Assembly (NCBI GenBank): GCA_003223135.1 | Contig: QHXX01000023.1 | Location: forward strand, 1-64,000 | Reading direction: 5' to 3' | DNA from: Acidobacteriota bacterium | GTDB taxonomy: Bacteria > Acidobacteriota > Polarisedimenticolia > Gp22-AA2 | DNA length: 64,000 nucleotides | Shown: positions 20,684 to 31,100 of the stretch, in pieces | How positions within the stretch are numbered: position 1 is the first letter of the stretch | Layout of the letters: each line of letters starts with the position of its first letter | The notes under the pieces: model-generated | The model's database searches: none | Told to the model about the DNA's origin: nothing | Seen by the model: the letters and a program-made list of their open reading frames with translations, nothing else | Made by a program: the position numbers and the translations under genes

Positions 20684-22155
20684 GCGGCGCCTGCGGTGGC
20701 ACGATCGCTGAGATCCGCTCGCTCGTCTCCTCGGGCCAGGCGAGCGCTGTCGAGATCTGTCGCGCCCATCTGCAGCGCGCCCGCGACGTCGAGCCCAGGG
20801 TGAAGGCGTTCCGCGCTCTATTGGAGGAATCCGCCCTGAGCCAGGCCGAGACGATCGATCGCGACCGCCGCGAGGGCCGCCCACTCGGCCCGCTGGCCGG
20901 CGTCCCGATCGCCGTCAAGGACGTTCTATGCACGCGCGGCGTTCCGACGACCTGCGGCTCTCTCATCCTGAGGAACTTCGTGCCGGTTTACGACGCCACC
21001 TGCGTGGCGCGACTGCGCCAGGCCGGCGCCGTCATCGTGGGCAAGACGAACATGGACGAGTTCGCAATGGGTTCATCCACGGAGAACTCCGCCTACGAAA
21101 AGACCTGCAACCCGTGGGCCCTGGACCGTGTCCCCGGGGGATCCAGCGGAGGGTCGGCCGCCGCGGTGGCCGCCGGGGAGGTGCCCGCGTCGCTCGGGAG
21201 CGACACCGGCGGCTCGATCCGCCAGCCGGCGGCGTTTTGCGGCATTCCGGGGATGAAGCCGACCTACGGGCGGGTGTCGCGCTACGGTCTGGTGGCCTTC
21301 GCGTCGTCGCTCGACCAGGTCGGACCCCTCGGCCTGACGGTCGAGGACGTGGCGCGCGTCCTGCAGGTCATCGCCGGTCACGATCCTCTCGACTCGACCT
21401 CGGCCCCGTTGCCGGTGCCGGACTACCTCGCCGCCCTCGGGAAGGGCGCCAGGGGTCTGCGCATCGGCGTGCCGAAGGAGTACTTCCGCAGCGGGCTTGA
21501 CCCCGAGGTCGAGACGGCCGTGCGGTCCGGTCTGAAGATCGCCGAGCGCCTGGGGGCGCGGCTCGAGGAGATCTCGCTACCGCACACGGAGTACGCCATC
21601 CCGACCTACTACATCATCGCCACGGCCGAGGCGAGCAGCAACCTGGCGCGCTACGACGGTGTGCGTTACGGCCACCGCGCCCATGACGTGCATCAGATGG
21701 GACCTCTCTACGTACGCACGCGCACCGAGGGCTTCGGGTCGGAGGTGAAGCGCCGCGTCATGCTCGGCACCTACGTGCTGTCGGCGGGCTACTACGACGC
21801 CTACTATCTCAAGGGACAGAAGGTGCGGACGCTCATCCGCCAGGATTTCGAGCGCGCCTTCGAAAAATTGGATGCGATCGTCACCCCGACGTCGCCCACG
21901 CCCGCCTTCCGCTTCGGCGAGAAGGTCGACGATCCGCTGGCGATGTACCTTTCGGACATCTTCACCGTCACCCTCAACCTGGCCGGTCTGCCCGGCATGT
22001 CGATTCCGTGCGGGCTGACGCGCGATCACCTGCCGGTCGGGATGCAGATCATCGGCCGCCGGTTCGACGAGGAAATGGTCCTCCGACTGGGGGCGGCGCT
22101 CGAGGGCGAGATAAAGTTCGGCGCCCGCCGCCCGTCTCTCGACGGGACCTCGTGA
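20680..22155 (+). CDS. gatA: Asp-tRNA(Asn)/Glu-tRNA(Gln) amidotransferase subunit A
   Basis: [99 protein letters not shown] overlap with gatC. Confidence 0.98.
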   Translation: MSGACGGTIAEIRSLVSSGQASAVEICRAHLQRARDVEPRVKAFRALLEESALSQAETIDRDRREGRPLGPLAGVPIAVKDVLCTRGVPTTCGSLILRNFVPVYDATCVARLRQAGAVIVGKTNMDEFAMGSSTENSAYEKTCNPWALDRVPGGSSGGSAAAVAAGEVPASLGSDTGGSIRQPAAFCGIPGMKPTYGRVSRYGLVAFASSLDQVGPLGLTVEDVARVLQVIAGHDPLDSTSAPLPVPDYLAALGKGARGLRIGVPKEYFRSGLDPEVETAVRSGLKIAERLGARLEEISLPHTEYAIPTYYIIATAEASSNLARYDGVRYGHRAHDVHQMGPLYVRTRTEGFGSEVKRRVMLGTYVLSAGYYDAYYLKGQKVRTLIRQDFERAFEKLDAIVTPTSPTPAFRFGEKVDDPLAMYLSDIFTVTLNLAGLPGMSIPCGLTRDHLPVGMQIIGRRFDEEMVLRLGAALEGEIKFGARRPSLDGTS

Positions 22156-22264
22156 GCCCGGTCCGTTCCGGAAACGGAGCGCGCTTCCGGGGGGGCCCGC
22201 TCGCCTGCCTGCTCGCATTCCTGGCTCTCCCCGCTCCGCCTCAAGCCGCTGTGGCCGGCGCGGG

Positions 22265-23956
22265 CCTCAGTCCTCAGGCGCCGAACTGCGCGAGCTCGAC
22301 GCGGTCCGCGCCAGAAACGGTGATCGCCTGCCGTCCGAAGGAAGCTTCCTCGCCATCCCCTACCCGTCGCTGAACGATCGATTCAAGATCCGGGTGATCC
22401 GCGACCTCTTCCCCGAGGACGGGCCGCGCGAAGGGAACTGGATTCACCGGACAGGCGCCGGCCGCCTGCAGCCGTCGCAGGAGACGCTCTGGAACGTGGC
22501 GCTGTGGCTGACAGGGCGCGGAGAGAACTTCGGCGTCCTCGCCGACCGCAACGCGCTTCCCGGGCTCGTTCCCGCGAAGGACCAGGAGATCGTCGTTCCG
22601 GGCGAACTGCTCCTGCCGCCGTTCGCCGCCCTGGCGGGGCTTCTGACCGCGTCGGCCGGAACGCCCGGTTCGTCCGCGGCCCCGGCGGATGTGCAGGGCG
22701 ACGATTTCACCGAGGTCCCGGGTGAGCCGGAGACCGCTTCGGGCACGGCGCCCTCCATCGCACCGTCGGGGCAGGCCACGGACGCCACCGGCCAGCTCGC
22801 GTACGGGAGCGACGACAGCGGCGCCTTCGCGAAGTACCGGCTCAAGCGCGGCGAGGCGCTCTACTCGGTGGTCATGCGCTTCACGGGCCGTGTGGACAGT
22901 CAGGAGGTGAACGACGTCGCCTTCGCCATCGCCGGTCGCAGCGGCATCGAGGACGTCACGGACATCCCCACGGGCTACGGCGTGAAGATCCCGCTCGATG
23001 ACCTGTTGCCCGAGTACCTTCCGGCGACCGACCCGCGCCGCGTGGCCTGGGAGAAAAGCCAGGCCAATGTCTCGCGCTACATCAACCCGGCGTCGAGCCG
23101 CAATCTCGAGGGCGTCACTGTCATCCTGGACGCCGGGCACGGCGGCCGCGATCGGGGCGCGTCGCACAACGGTGTGAGTGAGCACGAGTACGTCTACGAC
23201 ATCCTGTGCCGGATCAAGGCTCTCCTGGAACGGGACACGGCCGCGCGGGTCCTCACGACGATCAAGGATCGCAGGGAGGGGTACCGCGTCCGCGATTCGA
23301 ACCGTCTTCCTAGAAATCAGGCGGAGATGCTCCTGACCGACCCGCCCTTCCCGCTGTCGGAGCCCTATGTCAGCGTCAATCTGCGCTGGTACCTGACCAA
23401 CTCCTACTACCGCCGCCTGGTCGGGGAGGGAAGCGACCCCCTCAAGATCGTGTTCACCAGCCTGCACGCCGACGCGCGCCACCCGGGCCTGGGCGGAGCC
23501 ATGGTCTACGTGCCGGGCGAGCAGTACCGCCGCAGCCGCTACGGCTACTCGGGGCCCGTCTACGCGCGTATCCGAGAGGTTCGCGAGAAACCATACGTGT
23601 CGTTCACCCGCGCGCAGCGGGAGCGCTCCGAGGGACTGTCGCGCCAGTTCGCCAGGGCCCTCGTGAGATCGTTTCGCGCCCGCGAGATCCCCGTCCACCC
23701 GTACGATCCCGTGCGCGAACGCATCATCCGGAAGCGGCGGTCGTGGGTGCCGGCGGTCCTGCGCTGCAGCGAGGTGCCGGTCCAGGTCCTGATCGAGGTC
23801 AGCAACCTCAACAATCTCGACGACAGCCGGCTGCTTTCCGACCCGGCCTACCGGCAGAAGGTCGCCGAGGCCTATGTCGACGCGCTGGGCCTCTATTATG
23901 GCGGGGCCGCGCAGAGGAGGGCGCCCTCCCGCGCCACCTCCTCGCGCGGTCATTGA
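22265..23956 (+). CDS. N-acetylmuramoyl-L-alanine amidase (Amidase_3-like); annotated start uncertain
   Basis: GVTVILDAGHGGRDRGASHNGVSEHEYVYDILCRIKALLERDTAARVLTT...FTSLHADARHP...VPVQVLIEVSNLNN. The same frame stays open upstream of the listed 22394 start and reads GAELRELDAVRARNGDRLPSEGSFLAIPYPSLNDRFKIRVIRDL. Confidence 0.82.
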   Translation, partial: PQSSGAELRELDAVRARNGDRLPSEGSFLAIPYPSLNDRFKIRVIRDLFPEDGPREGNWIHRTGAGRLQPSQETLWNVALWLTGRGENFGVLADRNALPGLVPAKDQEIVVPGELLLPPFAALAGLLTASAGTPGSSAAPADVQGDDFTEVPGEPETASGTAPSIAPSGQATDATGQLAYGSDDSGAFAKYRLKRGEALYSVVMRFTGRVDSQEVNDVAFAIAGRSGIEDVTDIPTGYGVKIPLDDLLPEYLPATDPRRVAWEKSQANVSRYINPASSRNLEGVTVILDAGHGGRDRGASHNGVSEHEYVYDILCRIKALLERDTAARVLTTIKDRREGYRVRDSNRLPRNQAEMLLTDPPFPLSEPYVSVNLRWYLTNSYYRRLVGEGSDPLKIVFTSLHADARHPGLGGAMVYVPGEQYRRSRYGYSGPVYARIREVREKPYVSFTRAQRERSEGLSRQFARALVRSFRAREIPVHPYDPVRERIIRKRRSWVPAVLRCSEVPVQVLIEVSNLNNLDDSRLLSDPAYRQKVAEAYVDALGLYYGGAAQRRAPSRATSSRGH

Positions 23957-23994
23957 AGGCGCCGCCTCCGCAACCTATATTTGAGTTCCGGAAT

Positions 23995-24023
23995 TTGACA
24001 ACCGCCGGCGCTTGAGGCATATT
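23995..24023 (+). promoter_or_regulatory. Sigma-70-like promoter (TTGACA-N17-CATATT)
   Basis: TTGACAaccgccggcgcttgaggCATATT, about 80 nt upstream of the ATG at 24103. Confidence 0.5.
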
Positions 24024-24102
24024 CGGCGGCCGTTCACATCCCGAAAGGCGCGTGCTGATTGACATTCCGGCCGCGCGCAGAATCACCTGAAGGCGGGTAG
24101 GC

Positions 24103-27100
24103 ATGTCCCATCGATCCACCGATCCGGGCGTCATCAACGCCAAGGACGCGTCATCCTCCGGGCGCGATTTCGACCTGGGGATCCCTGGCTTTCGCTACTC
24201 CGACCTGCACGACGCCCGGCGCCTGGCCGACCTGGCGCGGGAGTTCGATGTCTTTCTGAAGACGGCCGACCCCGGCCTCTTCGCCCGCTTCGACGCCTAC
24301 CGTCAAAAACCCGCGAGCCTGGGCCCCCTCGAGCTATCGAATCTCATGATCGATGTCGCCCGTCACGTCAGCCGTTTCGTGGGGCGTCTGTTCGACATCG
24401 AGCCGTTCTTGGCGCGCGCCGAGGAGGCGACCCGTGCCCAGGACGCGGTCTTCGTCTTCAAGCGCGATTTTCTGCAGCGGCGGGCGCTCCGGAAGTACAA
24501 GCCCGGAGATCGACCGAAGGAGGGCTTCGCCGCCCTCGACGCCCGTGTCAGAACGCTGCGTCGTCTCCTGTTCCCCGAGAGCGATTTCGACTCCGACCCC
24601 GAGCTCGCGACGGCGCGCATGGTGGTCGAGCTGATGGGGCTGCAGTCGCAGCTCGCAGAGGTCGTGCGGCTGAAGCGCGCTCCCGAGGTCCCGGCCGCGA
24701 TCACACGGCGGGTCTTCGATCTGAAGACTAACCTTCTGGCCGCCCCCGGCATCGTCGCCGTCGACGCGGGCGGCGGTCCGGAGGAGGATCTCGCGCTCGT
24801 CGAGAGGATTCTGTCGCTCCTGGAGGACTGGTGCGCCGCGCGTCTCCATGACCCGGCGGGCCGCGCCGAGGTCCGTTCCTGGACCTCCTACCGCTTCCCC
24901 GAAGACCTCGACTACGAGCATCTGGTGCGGCTGGAACGCCCCGATCCGGCGATCCCGGAGGTCCTGAAGGGCCCGGACGACAGGATGCGCCGGCGCGACG
25001 GGTTCAAGTTGACCGACCCGCGCATGACGGCGCGCGAGATCCTGGGCGAGGCGCACTACTGCGTCCTGTGCCACGATCGGGACAAGGATTCCTGCTCCAA
25101 GGGGTTCCGGGAGAAGGCGGGCGGCTACAGGAAGAACCCGCTGGGCATCCAGCTGCAGGGCTGCCCGCTCGACGAGAAGATTTCTGAAGCGCACGCGCTC
25201 AAGCGGCAGGGCGACGCTCTCGCGGCCCTGGTGGTGATCTGCGTCGACAACCCGATGTGCCCCGGCACCGGCCACCGTATCTGCAACGACTGCATGAAGG
25301 GCTGCATCTATCAGAAACAGGAGCCGGTCAACATTCCTCAGATCGAGACGGGCATCCTGACGGACGTCCTCGGCCTGCCCTACGGCTTCGAGATCTGGAG
25401 CCTGCTGACGCGTTGGAACCCGCTGAAGATCGCGCGACCCTACCCGCTCCCATTCAACGGACGGAACGTCCTGGTCGTCGGGCTGGGGCCCGCCGGCTAC
25501 ACCCTGGCCCTCCACCTGGTCAACGAAGGTTTCGGCGTCGTCGGCATCGACGGACTGAAGATCGAGCCGCTGCCCGCCGATAGGATAGGCGTCGACGGGC
25601 TCCCGCCGCGCCCGGTACGCGACGTGCAGGAGATCACGGGTGCTTTGGACGAGCGCATGCTGGCAGGGTTCGGCGGCGTCTCGGAGTACGGCATCACGGT
25701 CCGCTGGGACAAGAACTTTCTGACGATGATTCATCTGGCCCTGGCGCGCCGCAAGAAGGCCCGGTTCTACGGCGGCGTTCGCTTCGGCGGCACGATCACG
25801 GTGGAGCAGGCCTGGGAGATGGGGTTCGACCATGTCGCCATCGCCGCGGGCGCGGGCCGGCCGACGATCATCGACATGAAGAACAACCTCATCCGCGGCA
25901 TCCGCAAGGCCTCCGACTTCCTGATGGCGCTGCAGCTGACCGGCGCATTCAAGCGGATCGCCCTGGCCAACCTGGAGGCGCGCCTCCCGGCCATCGTCGT
26001 GGGCGGCGGGTTGACCGCGATCGACTCGGCGACGGAGCTGGCAGCCTATTACCCCGTCCAGGTGGAGAAGATCCTGGAGCGTTTCACGGAACTTCAGCGC
26101 TCGCTGGGCGAGACGCAGGTCTGGGCGCCCTACTCGCAAGAGGAGCGCGAGCGGCTCGTGACGTTTCTCGAGCACGGGCGTGCGGTGCGCGCCGAGCGGG
26201 AACGGGCGCGACGCGCAGGGGAGACACCCGACTTCGCGCGCCTGGTGAACGCGTGGGGCGGCGTGTCCATCGTCTACCGCAAGTCGCTCGTGGACTCGCC
26301 GGCGTACCGGCTGAACCACGAGGAGGTCCAGAAAGCTCTCGAGGAGGGGATCCGGTTCGTCGAGTGCATGGACCCGGATGAAGCGGTCCCGGACGGGAGC
26401 GGCTGGCTGAAGGAGGTCGTGTTCAAGCGGATGCGCCGGGAGTCGGGGCTCTTCGTCGACACCGGCGAACGGGTGCGCTTCCCGGCGCGCACGCTTCTCG
26501 TCGCGGCCGGCACCAGCCCGAACGTGACCTACGAGAAGGAGCATCCCGGGTCTTTCGCTCTGGACGAGCGCCGGCAGTTCTTCCGCGCGCACCGAGCAGA
26601 GCGGGGGCCGGACGGCACGATCCGTCTGGTGCCGGTCCAGGGGAAGGACGAGGTCGGTTTCTTCACCTCCGCGATCGACGGCGGGAGGGTGGTGTCATTC
26701 TTCGGCGACAACCACCCGCAGTACGCCGGCAACGTCGTCAAGGCCATGGCCTCGGCCCGGGACGGCTTCATGAAGATCGTCGAGCTGTTCGCGCCCGACC
26801 TGGCGCGGCTCGACCCGCGCGACCAGCCCGTGCGCGACGCGCGCCTCAGGGCACTGTTCGAGCGGCTGGAAGACATCCTGCTGCCGCGTGTGGTGGAGGT
26901 CCACCAACTCACACCCACCATCGTCGAGGTGATCGTCCGCGCTCCGCAGGCGGCGCGCAACTTCAAGCCCGGGCAGTTCTTCCGCCTGCAGAACTACGAG
27001 GCGACGGCGCCGCGTCCGCTTCACCATCCGCTCCTGATGGAGCCTCTGGCGCTCACGGGAGCCTGGGTCGATCGCGACCGAGGGCTCCTGAGCCTGATTG

Positions 27101-27855
27101 CCCTCGAGCTCGGCGTGTCGTCGCGCATTTGCGCGCTCCTGAAAGTGGGCGAGCGCGTCGTCGTGATGGGACCGACCGGCGCGCCGACGGAGATCCCGGA
27201 CGGCTCCACCATCCTTCTCGCCGGCGGCGGCCTGGGAAACGCCGTCCTGTTCTCGATCGCCCGCGAGGCCAAAAGGCGGGGCTGCCGGGTCGTCTACTTC
27301 GCAGGCTACAAGCGGGGGGACGACCTGTTCAAACGGGAGGAGATCGAGGAGGCCACGGACCTCGTGGTGTGGAGCGTGGACTCGGGACCCGCGATTCCGG
27401 TGCACCGGCCGCAGGATCGCACCTTCATCGGCAACATCGTGCAGGCGATGCTGGCGTACGCGAAAGGTGATCTCGGCTCCATGCCGATTCGGCTCCTGGA
27501 CGTCGACCGCATCATCGCCATCGGCTCCGACCGGATGATGGCGGCGGTGGCGCGCGCCCGGCACGATGTCCTCAAGCCGTACCTGAGCGAACACCACGTC
27601 GGCATCGGCTCGATCAACTCACCGATGCAGTGCATGATGAAGGAAGTCTGCGCGCAGTGCCTGCAGAAGCACGTGGATCCTTTGACCGGCAGGGAGGCCA
27701 GGGTCGTCTTCTCCTGCTTCAACCAGGACCAGCCGCTCGACTGCGTCGACTGGAACCACCTGCACGAGCGGCTCACCCAGAACACCGTCCAGGAGAAGCT
27801 GAGCAACCTCTGGTTCGATCACCTTCTGGCGAGCGCCGCCGTCACCCTGCGCTAA
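24103..27855 (+). CDS. Large FAD/NAD(P) oxidoreductase: N-terminal unknown region + GltD/NfnB-like Fe-S flavoprotein + PyrK/NfnA-like ferredoxin-reductase module
   Basis: HYCVLCHDRDKDSCSKG...GCPLDEKI...ICVDNPMCPGTGHRICNDCMKGCIYQKQEPVNIPQIE; NVLVVGLGPAGYTLALHL; VVGGGLTAIDSATE; C-terminal PGQFFRLQNYEA...ILLAGGGLGNAVLFSIAREAKRRG...SPMQCMMKEVCAQCLQKHVDP...VFSC. Confidence 0.92.
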   Translation: MSHRSTDPGVINAKDASSSGRDFDLGIPGFRYSDLHDARRLADLAREFDVFLKTADPGLFARFDAYRQKPASLGPLELSNLMIDVARHVSRFVGRLFDIEPFLARAEEATRAQDAVFVFKRDFLQRRALRKYKPGDRPKEGFAALDARVRTLRRLLFPESDFDSDPELATARMVVELMGLQSQLAEVVRLKRAPEVPAAITRRVFDLKTNLLAAPGIVAVDAGGGPEEDLALVERILSLLEDWCAARLHDPAGRAEVRSWTSYRFPEDLDYEHLVRLERPDPAIPEVLKGPDDRMRRRDGFKLTDPRMTAREILGEAHYCVLCHDRDKDSCSKGFREKAGGYRKNPLGIQLQGCPLDEKISEAHALKRQGDALAALVVICVDNPMCPGTGHRICNDCMKGCIYQKQEPVNIPQIETGILTDVLGLPYGFEIWSLLTRWNPLKIARPYPLPFNGRNVLVVGLGPAGYTLALHLVNEGFGVVGIDGLKIEPLPADRIGVDGLPPRPVRDVQEITGALDERMLAGFGGVSEYGITVRWDKNFLTMIHLALARRKKARFYGGVRFGGTITVEQAWEMGFDHVAIAAGAGRPTIIDMKNNLIRGIRKASDFLMALQLTGAFKRIALANLEARLPAIVVGGGLTAIDSATELAAYYPVQVEKILERFTELQRSLGETQVWAPYSQEERERLVTFLEHGRAVRAERERARRAGETPDFARLVNAWGGVSIVYRKSLVDSPAYRLNHEEVQKALEEGIRFVECMDPDEAVPDGSGWLKEVVFKRMRRESGLFVDTGERVRFPARTLLVAAGTSPNVTYEKEHPGSFALDERRQFFRAHRAERGPDGTIRLVPVQGKDEVGFFTSAIDGGRVVSFFGDNHPQYAGNVVKAMASARDGFMKIVELFAPDLARLDPRDQPVRDARLRALFERLEDILLPRVVEVHQLTPTIVEVIVRAPQAARNFKPGQFFRLQNYEATAPRPLHHPLLMEPLALTGAWVDRDRGLLSLIALELGVSSRICALLKVGERVVVMGPTGAPTEIPDGSTILLAGGGLGNAVLFSIAREAKRRGCRVVYFAGYKRGDDLFKREEIEEATDLVVWSVDSGPAIPVHRPQDRTFIGNIVQAMLAYAKGDLGSMPIRLLDVDRIIAIGSDRMMAAVARARHDVLKPYLSEHHVGIGSINSPMQCMMKEVCAQCLQKHVDPLTGREARVVFSCFNQDQPLDCVDWNHLHERLTQNTVQEKLSNLWFDHLLASAAVTLR

Positions 27856-29198
27856 CGATCGCTCCGCCGTACCCCCGAGCGCTCCGACGAGGTGCCTGTC
27901 GCCCCGTGCCCCCGTGCATACTCCTGCGCGGTGCCGATGCGCCGGGTCAGGCTCGGATGGCTGTAGAGGAGCGCCTCGATCCACGGGTGGACGTGGTACT
28001 CATCCAGGTCGAGGCGGCCGAACTTCAGGAACGAGGAGGCCGCGGCGACCGGGTCGTGCGTCGCCTCGAGACCGAACAGGTCGGCCTGGTGCTCCTGCAT
28101 GCGGCTGAAGGTTGCGATCGCGGGGCCGGCAAGAAACAGGAAGACCGAGAAGACCAGAACGATCAGGGGCTGGGAGGACGGCTCGGCGAGCGAGGCGATG
28201 CCCAGCCCCGGTCGGCTCTCGATGACGCGGCGCGACACCCGGTCCACCAGGAAGAACCCCGCCAGCAGAACGGGCGCCAGGAAAGCGATGGTCTTCCAGA
28301 CGTGGTTCAGTACGTAGTGCCCCATCTCGTGTCCCATGACGAACTTGATCTCGCGTGGCGTGAACTGTTCCAAGATCGTGTCGTACAGGACGATGCGCTG
28401 CGTGCCGAGGAGACCGGCGACGTAGGCGTTGTCGTGGCTGGATTGGCGGCTCGCGTCCACCTGGTAGACCTCGTCGGCTGGAATCCCTTCCCGGCGCGCC
28501 ATCTCCAGGATCTCGGCGCGCAGCCGCGCATCCTTGAGCGGCTCGAACGTGTTGAACAGCGGCGCGATGAATACCGGATAGATCGCCATCACCAGGATGA
28601 CGAACAGGACCGCCAGAATCGATCCCGCCACCCACCAGCGCCGCCCCAGGCGGCGGATCGTCACGTACAGGATCACGAAGAAGATCGCCTGCACAATCGC
28701 CGAAACCAGAAGTCGCTTTCCCCTGTCACCCAGCCAGGCGGCGAAGGTCTGGTTGGCGAAGCCGTACGCCTTCTCGCGCAGGAAGCCGGCGTAGACGTCC
28801 AGCGGAAAACCGCCCGCGAACGTGACCAGCGCGAACAGGACGGCGTAGATCGCGACCCTGCGGTTCGGCGACCGTCCGGCCTTCCCGGCCCATTCCTGCA
28901 GGGTGGCCGCGAAGCCGGAGAAGACCACGATCGCGAGGAACGCGGCGCTCCACAGGATGTCGACCAGGTACAGCAGGTAATTTCCGTGAGAGTACGACTC
29001 CATTCCGGGATCGTCCGGAGGAACGTCCCCCAGCGGATTTTCGACCTGCGCCGACGGACCTTCGTCCCCGGCCGCGTCGCCGGGCGCCTCCTTTGGCGTC
29101 TGTCCCACGGGCGCTGCAGGGCCCTGCGCCGCCGCGCGCGACCACCCCAGGAGAAGCAGCAGGACGAGCGGCGCGACGCGTGACGTCCGGTACGTCAT
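27852..29198 (-). CDS. M48-family membrane metallopeptidase (Ste24/CAAX protease-like)
   Basis: Signal MTYRTSRVAPLVLLLLLGWSRAAAQ; multiple TM; IKFVMGHEMGHYVLNHVWK (HEXXH); MQEHQADLFGLEATHDPVAAASSFLK. Confidence 0.92.
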   Translation of the reverse strand: MTYRTSRVAPLVLLLLLGWSRAAAQGPAAPVGQTPKEAPGDAAGDEGPSAQVENPLGDVPPDDPGMESYSHGNYLLYLVDILWSAAFLAIVVFSGFAATLQEWAGKAGRSPNRRVAIYAVLFALVTFAGGFPLDVYAGFLREKAYGFANQTFAAWLGDRGKRLLVSAIVQAIFFVILYVTIRRLGRRWWVAGSILAVLFVILVMAIYPVFIAPLFNTFEPLKDARLRAEILEMARREGIPADEVYQVDASRQSSHDNAYVAGLLGTQRIVLYDTILEQFTPREIKFVMGHEMGHYVLNHVWKTIAFLAPVLLAGFFLVDRVSRRVIESRPGLGIASLAEPSSQPLIVLVFSVFLFLAGPAIATFSRMQEHQADLFGLEATHDPVAAASSFLKFGRLDLDEYHVHPWIEALLYSHPSLTRRIGTAQEYARGHGATGTSSERSGVRRSDR

Positions 29199-29202
29199 CG
29201 TC

Positions 29203-30909
29203 TCATCCCCCCGAACGGGACGCCCGGCCCCGGCCGTTCCGTCCCCGGGCGGGTGCGGCGGAGGCGGGACCCCGGGCCAACATGCGTTCCCGGATGTGCG
29301 CGACCGGAATGGAGCCATAGGACAGGAGATCGTCGTGGAAGAGCTTCAGATCAAATGCAGCGCCCCGTCTCCGCCGGACTTCCTCGCGCAGGTCCAGGAT
29401 CGCGTGCTTGCCCACCGCATAGGACATCGGCTGCGTCGGACTGCGCGTGTAGCGCAGGACCTCCGCGCGCGCGTTCGGGACTTCGAGGCGCGCGATCTCC
29501 GAGAGCATGCCGGCCGCCTCCTCCACACTCATCCCCCGCGTGTGAAGACCGACATCGATGACGACGCGGCAGGCGCGCCAGAGTTCGTCCTTCAGCTGCA
29601 CCACCCTGCTGCGGGCGTCCCGGTAGTACGACTGCTCCGCCATGAGCTCCTCGCAGTAGAACGCCCAGCCTTCGATCAGGAGCGGTGTCACGAAAGACCG
29701 GCGCACCTTCGAAGCGATGCGGCTCGCGACCGAGAGCTGCAGGTGGTGGCCCGGGTAGGCTTCGTGCGCCACGGTCGCCGGGATGGCGGGCCGCATGTGG
29801 TCCTGCAGCATGCGCGCGCGGAGCTCGGCCGGTGCGCCCTCGTCCGGCGGGGTCACCCAGAGAAATCCTTCCCGCCCTCCTTCGAACGCTGCCGGCGCCA
29901 CATAGGCCGCGAAGGGCGTGACGGTCCTCTGGAACGCCGGAGTCGCAACGACCCGCAGGGTCTCTCCCTCCGGCAGGGTCGCCAGGCCGCGCGTCCGCAC
30001 GAAGTCCCTCGCGCGCTCGACCTCCCGTCGGTATTCCTCCACTAACCGTTCCTCGCTCGGGTGGTCGGTCTTCCATTCCGCAACCATCTCCTGCCAGGGG
30101 CGAAGCGGATCGAGAGCCCGGGCCGCCTCCTCCAGGCGCGCCCGCGAGGCCGCGATGAGCCGCTGCCCGAACGCTTCGAGGGCTTCCACGTCCATATCGA
30201 TCCCGTGCTGGGTGCGCAGCATCAGCTCGAACAGCGCCCTTCCGGACGCGAAGTCGCCTTTCGCCGCGCCCAACAGCGTCGTCCGGAGGTGGTTTGCGAA
30301 CTCCCCGAGGGAGCGCGTGGCGGCTTCGCAGGCCTGCGCGAAGTCGGGCCCCGAGGCGCCGGCACGCGGGGCGAGCCCGCGGGCGAGTTGCTCCAGGAAC
30401 GACGCGCTGCCCTGGATCTGCTGCAGCGCCGCTCCCACCCACTCGCGCGGGATGATCGCGGGGTCGGACAGGTTGGCCCGCGCCTGCCCCAGGAGGCGCG
30501 GCACGGCCCGCAGACGCCGCACCGCCGTGCGCAGACGTTCCGGGAGCGGCGCAAACTCCCGCTCCACCAGATAGTAGACGCCGTACAGGATCTCATCCAG
30601 GTAGGAGGCCGGGTCACGGAACGCCGGACGCGCCTCCTCAAGGAGATGCGATTCGACGTCGAGGGCGCCGAGGAGGACCCGCACATCCAGGGCTTCGTCG
30701 GGAGCGAGCTTGGGGATCGACTCGGCGATCCGCGCCAGCTCCCGGCGGTACCGCGCCGTGACTCGCAGACGCTCGTCGATCGCTTCGGGGCTGCAGTCCA
30801 CCAGGCGATCGTCGTGGTCGTGGATCCCCATGGCGGTGGCCGCCGTCGGATTCACGCTCCAGTTAAAGCGCAGGATGTCGTCGATCAGGCCCGAAAGTCG
30901 CGGATCCAA
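29203..30909 (-). CDS. DUF885-family protein (putative metallopeptidase-like)
   Basis: AIPATVAHEAYPGHHLQLSVASRIASKVRRSFVTPLLIEGWAFYCEELM; YTRSPTQPMSYAVGKHAILDLR. Confidence 0.88.
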   Translation of the reverse strand: MDPRLSGLIDDILRFNWSVNPTAATAMGIHDHDDRLVDCSPEAIDERLRVTARYRRELARIAESIPKLAPDEALDVRVLLGALDVESHLLEEARPAFRDPASYLDEILYGVYYLVEREFAPLPERLRTAVRRLRAVPRLLGQARANLSDPAIIPREWVGAALQQIQGSASFLEQLARGLAPRAGASGPDFAQACEAATRSLGEFANHLRTTLLGAAKGDFASGRALFELMLRTQHGIDMDVEALEAFGQRLIAASRARLEEAARALDPLRPWQEMVAEWKTDHPSEERLVEEYRREVERARDFVRTRGLATLPEGETLRVVATPAFQRTVTPFAAYVAPAAFEGGREGFLWVTPPDEGAPAELRARMLQDHMRPAIPATVAHEAYPGHHLQLSVASRIASKVRRSFVTPLLIEGWAFYCEELMAEQSYYRDARSRVVQLKDELWRACRVVIDVGLHTRGMSVEEAAGMLSEIARLEVPNARAEVLRYTRSPTQPMSYAVGKHAILDLREEVRRRRGAAFDLKLFHDDLLSYGSIPVAHIRERMLARGPASAAPARGRNGRGRASRSGG

Positions 30910-30994
30910 GGGGCTCTCTCCGGAAGGTCGCCAGCGCCGCGGAATTATACCGGAACCCGCGCGGCGACTCCGAACGCGGGGACGTCCGTTCGTG

Positions 30995-31024
30995 TTGACG
31001 GGGTCGAAAATGCTGTGGAATAAT
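30995..31024 (+). promoter_or_regulatory. Sigma-70-like promoter for purD (TTGACG-N18-AATAAT)
   Basis: TTGACGgggtcgaaaatgctgtggAATAAT. Confidence 0.5.
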
Positions 31025-31100
31025 GCGCGGCGGCATCGTTCAAACGTCGCGGTGCCAGTCCGCTTGTCCGCGGCCTCCTTCCCTCGGGACCCATGCCGAA

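Noticed and set aside
24334-26592. 752-aa minus-strand ORF
   Set aside because: Antisense of the clearly coding GltD/PyrK-like gene; no recognisable motifs.
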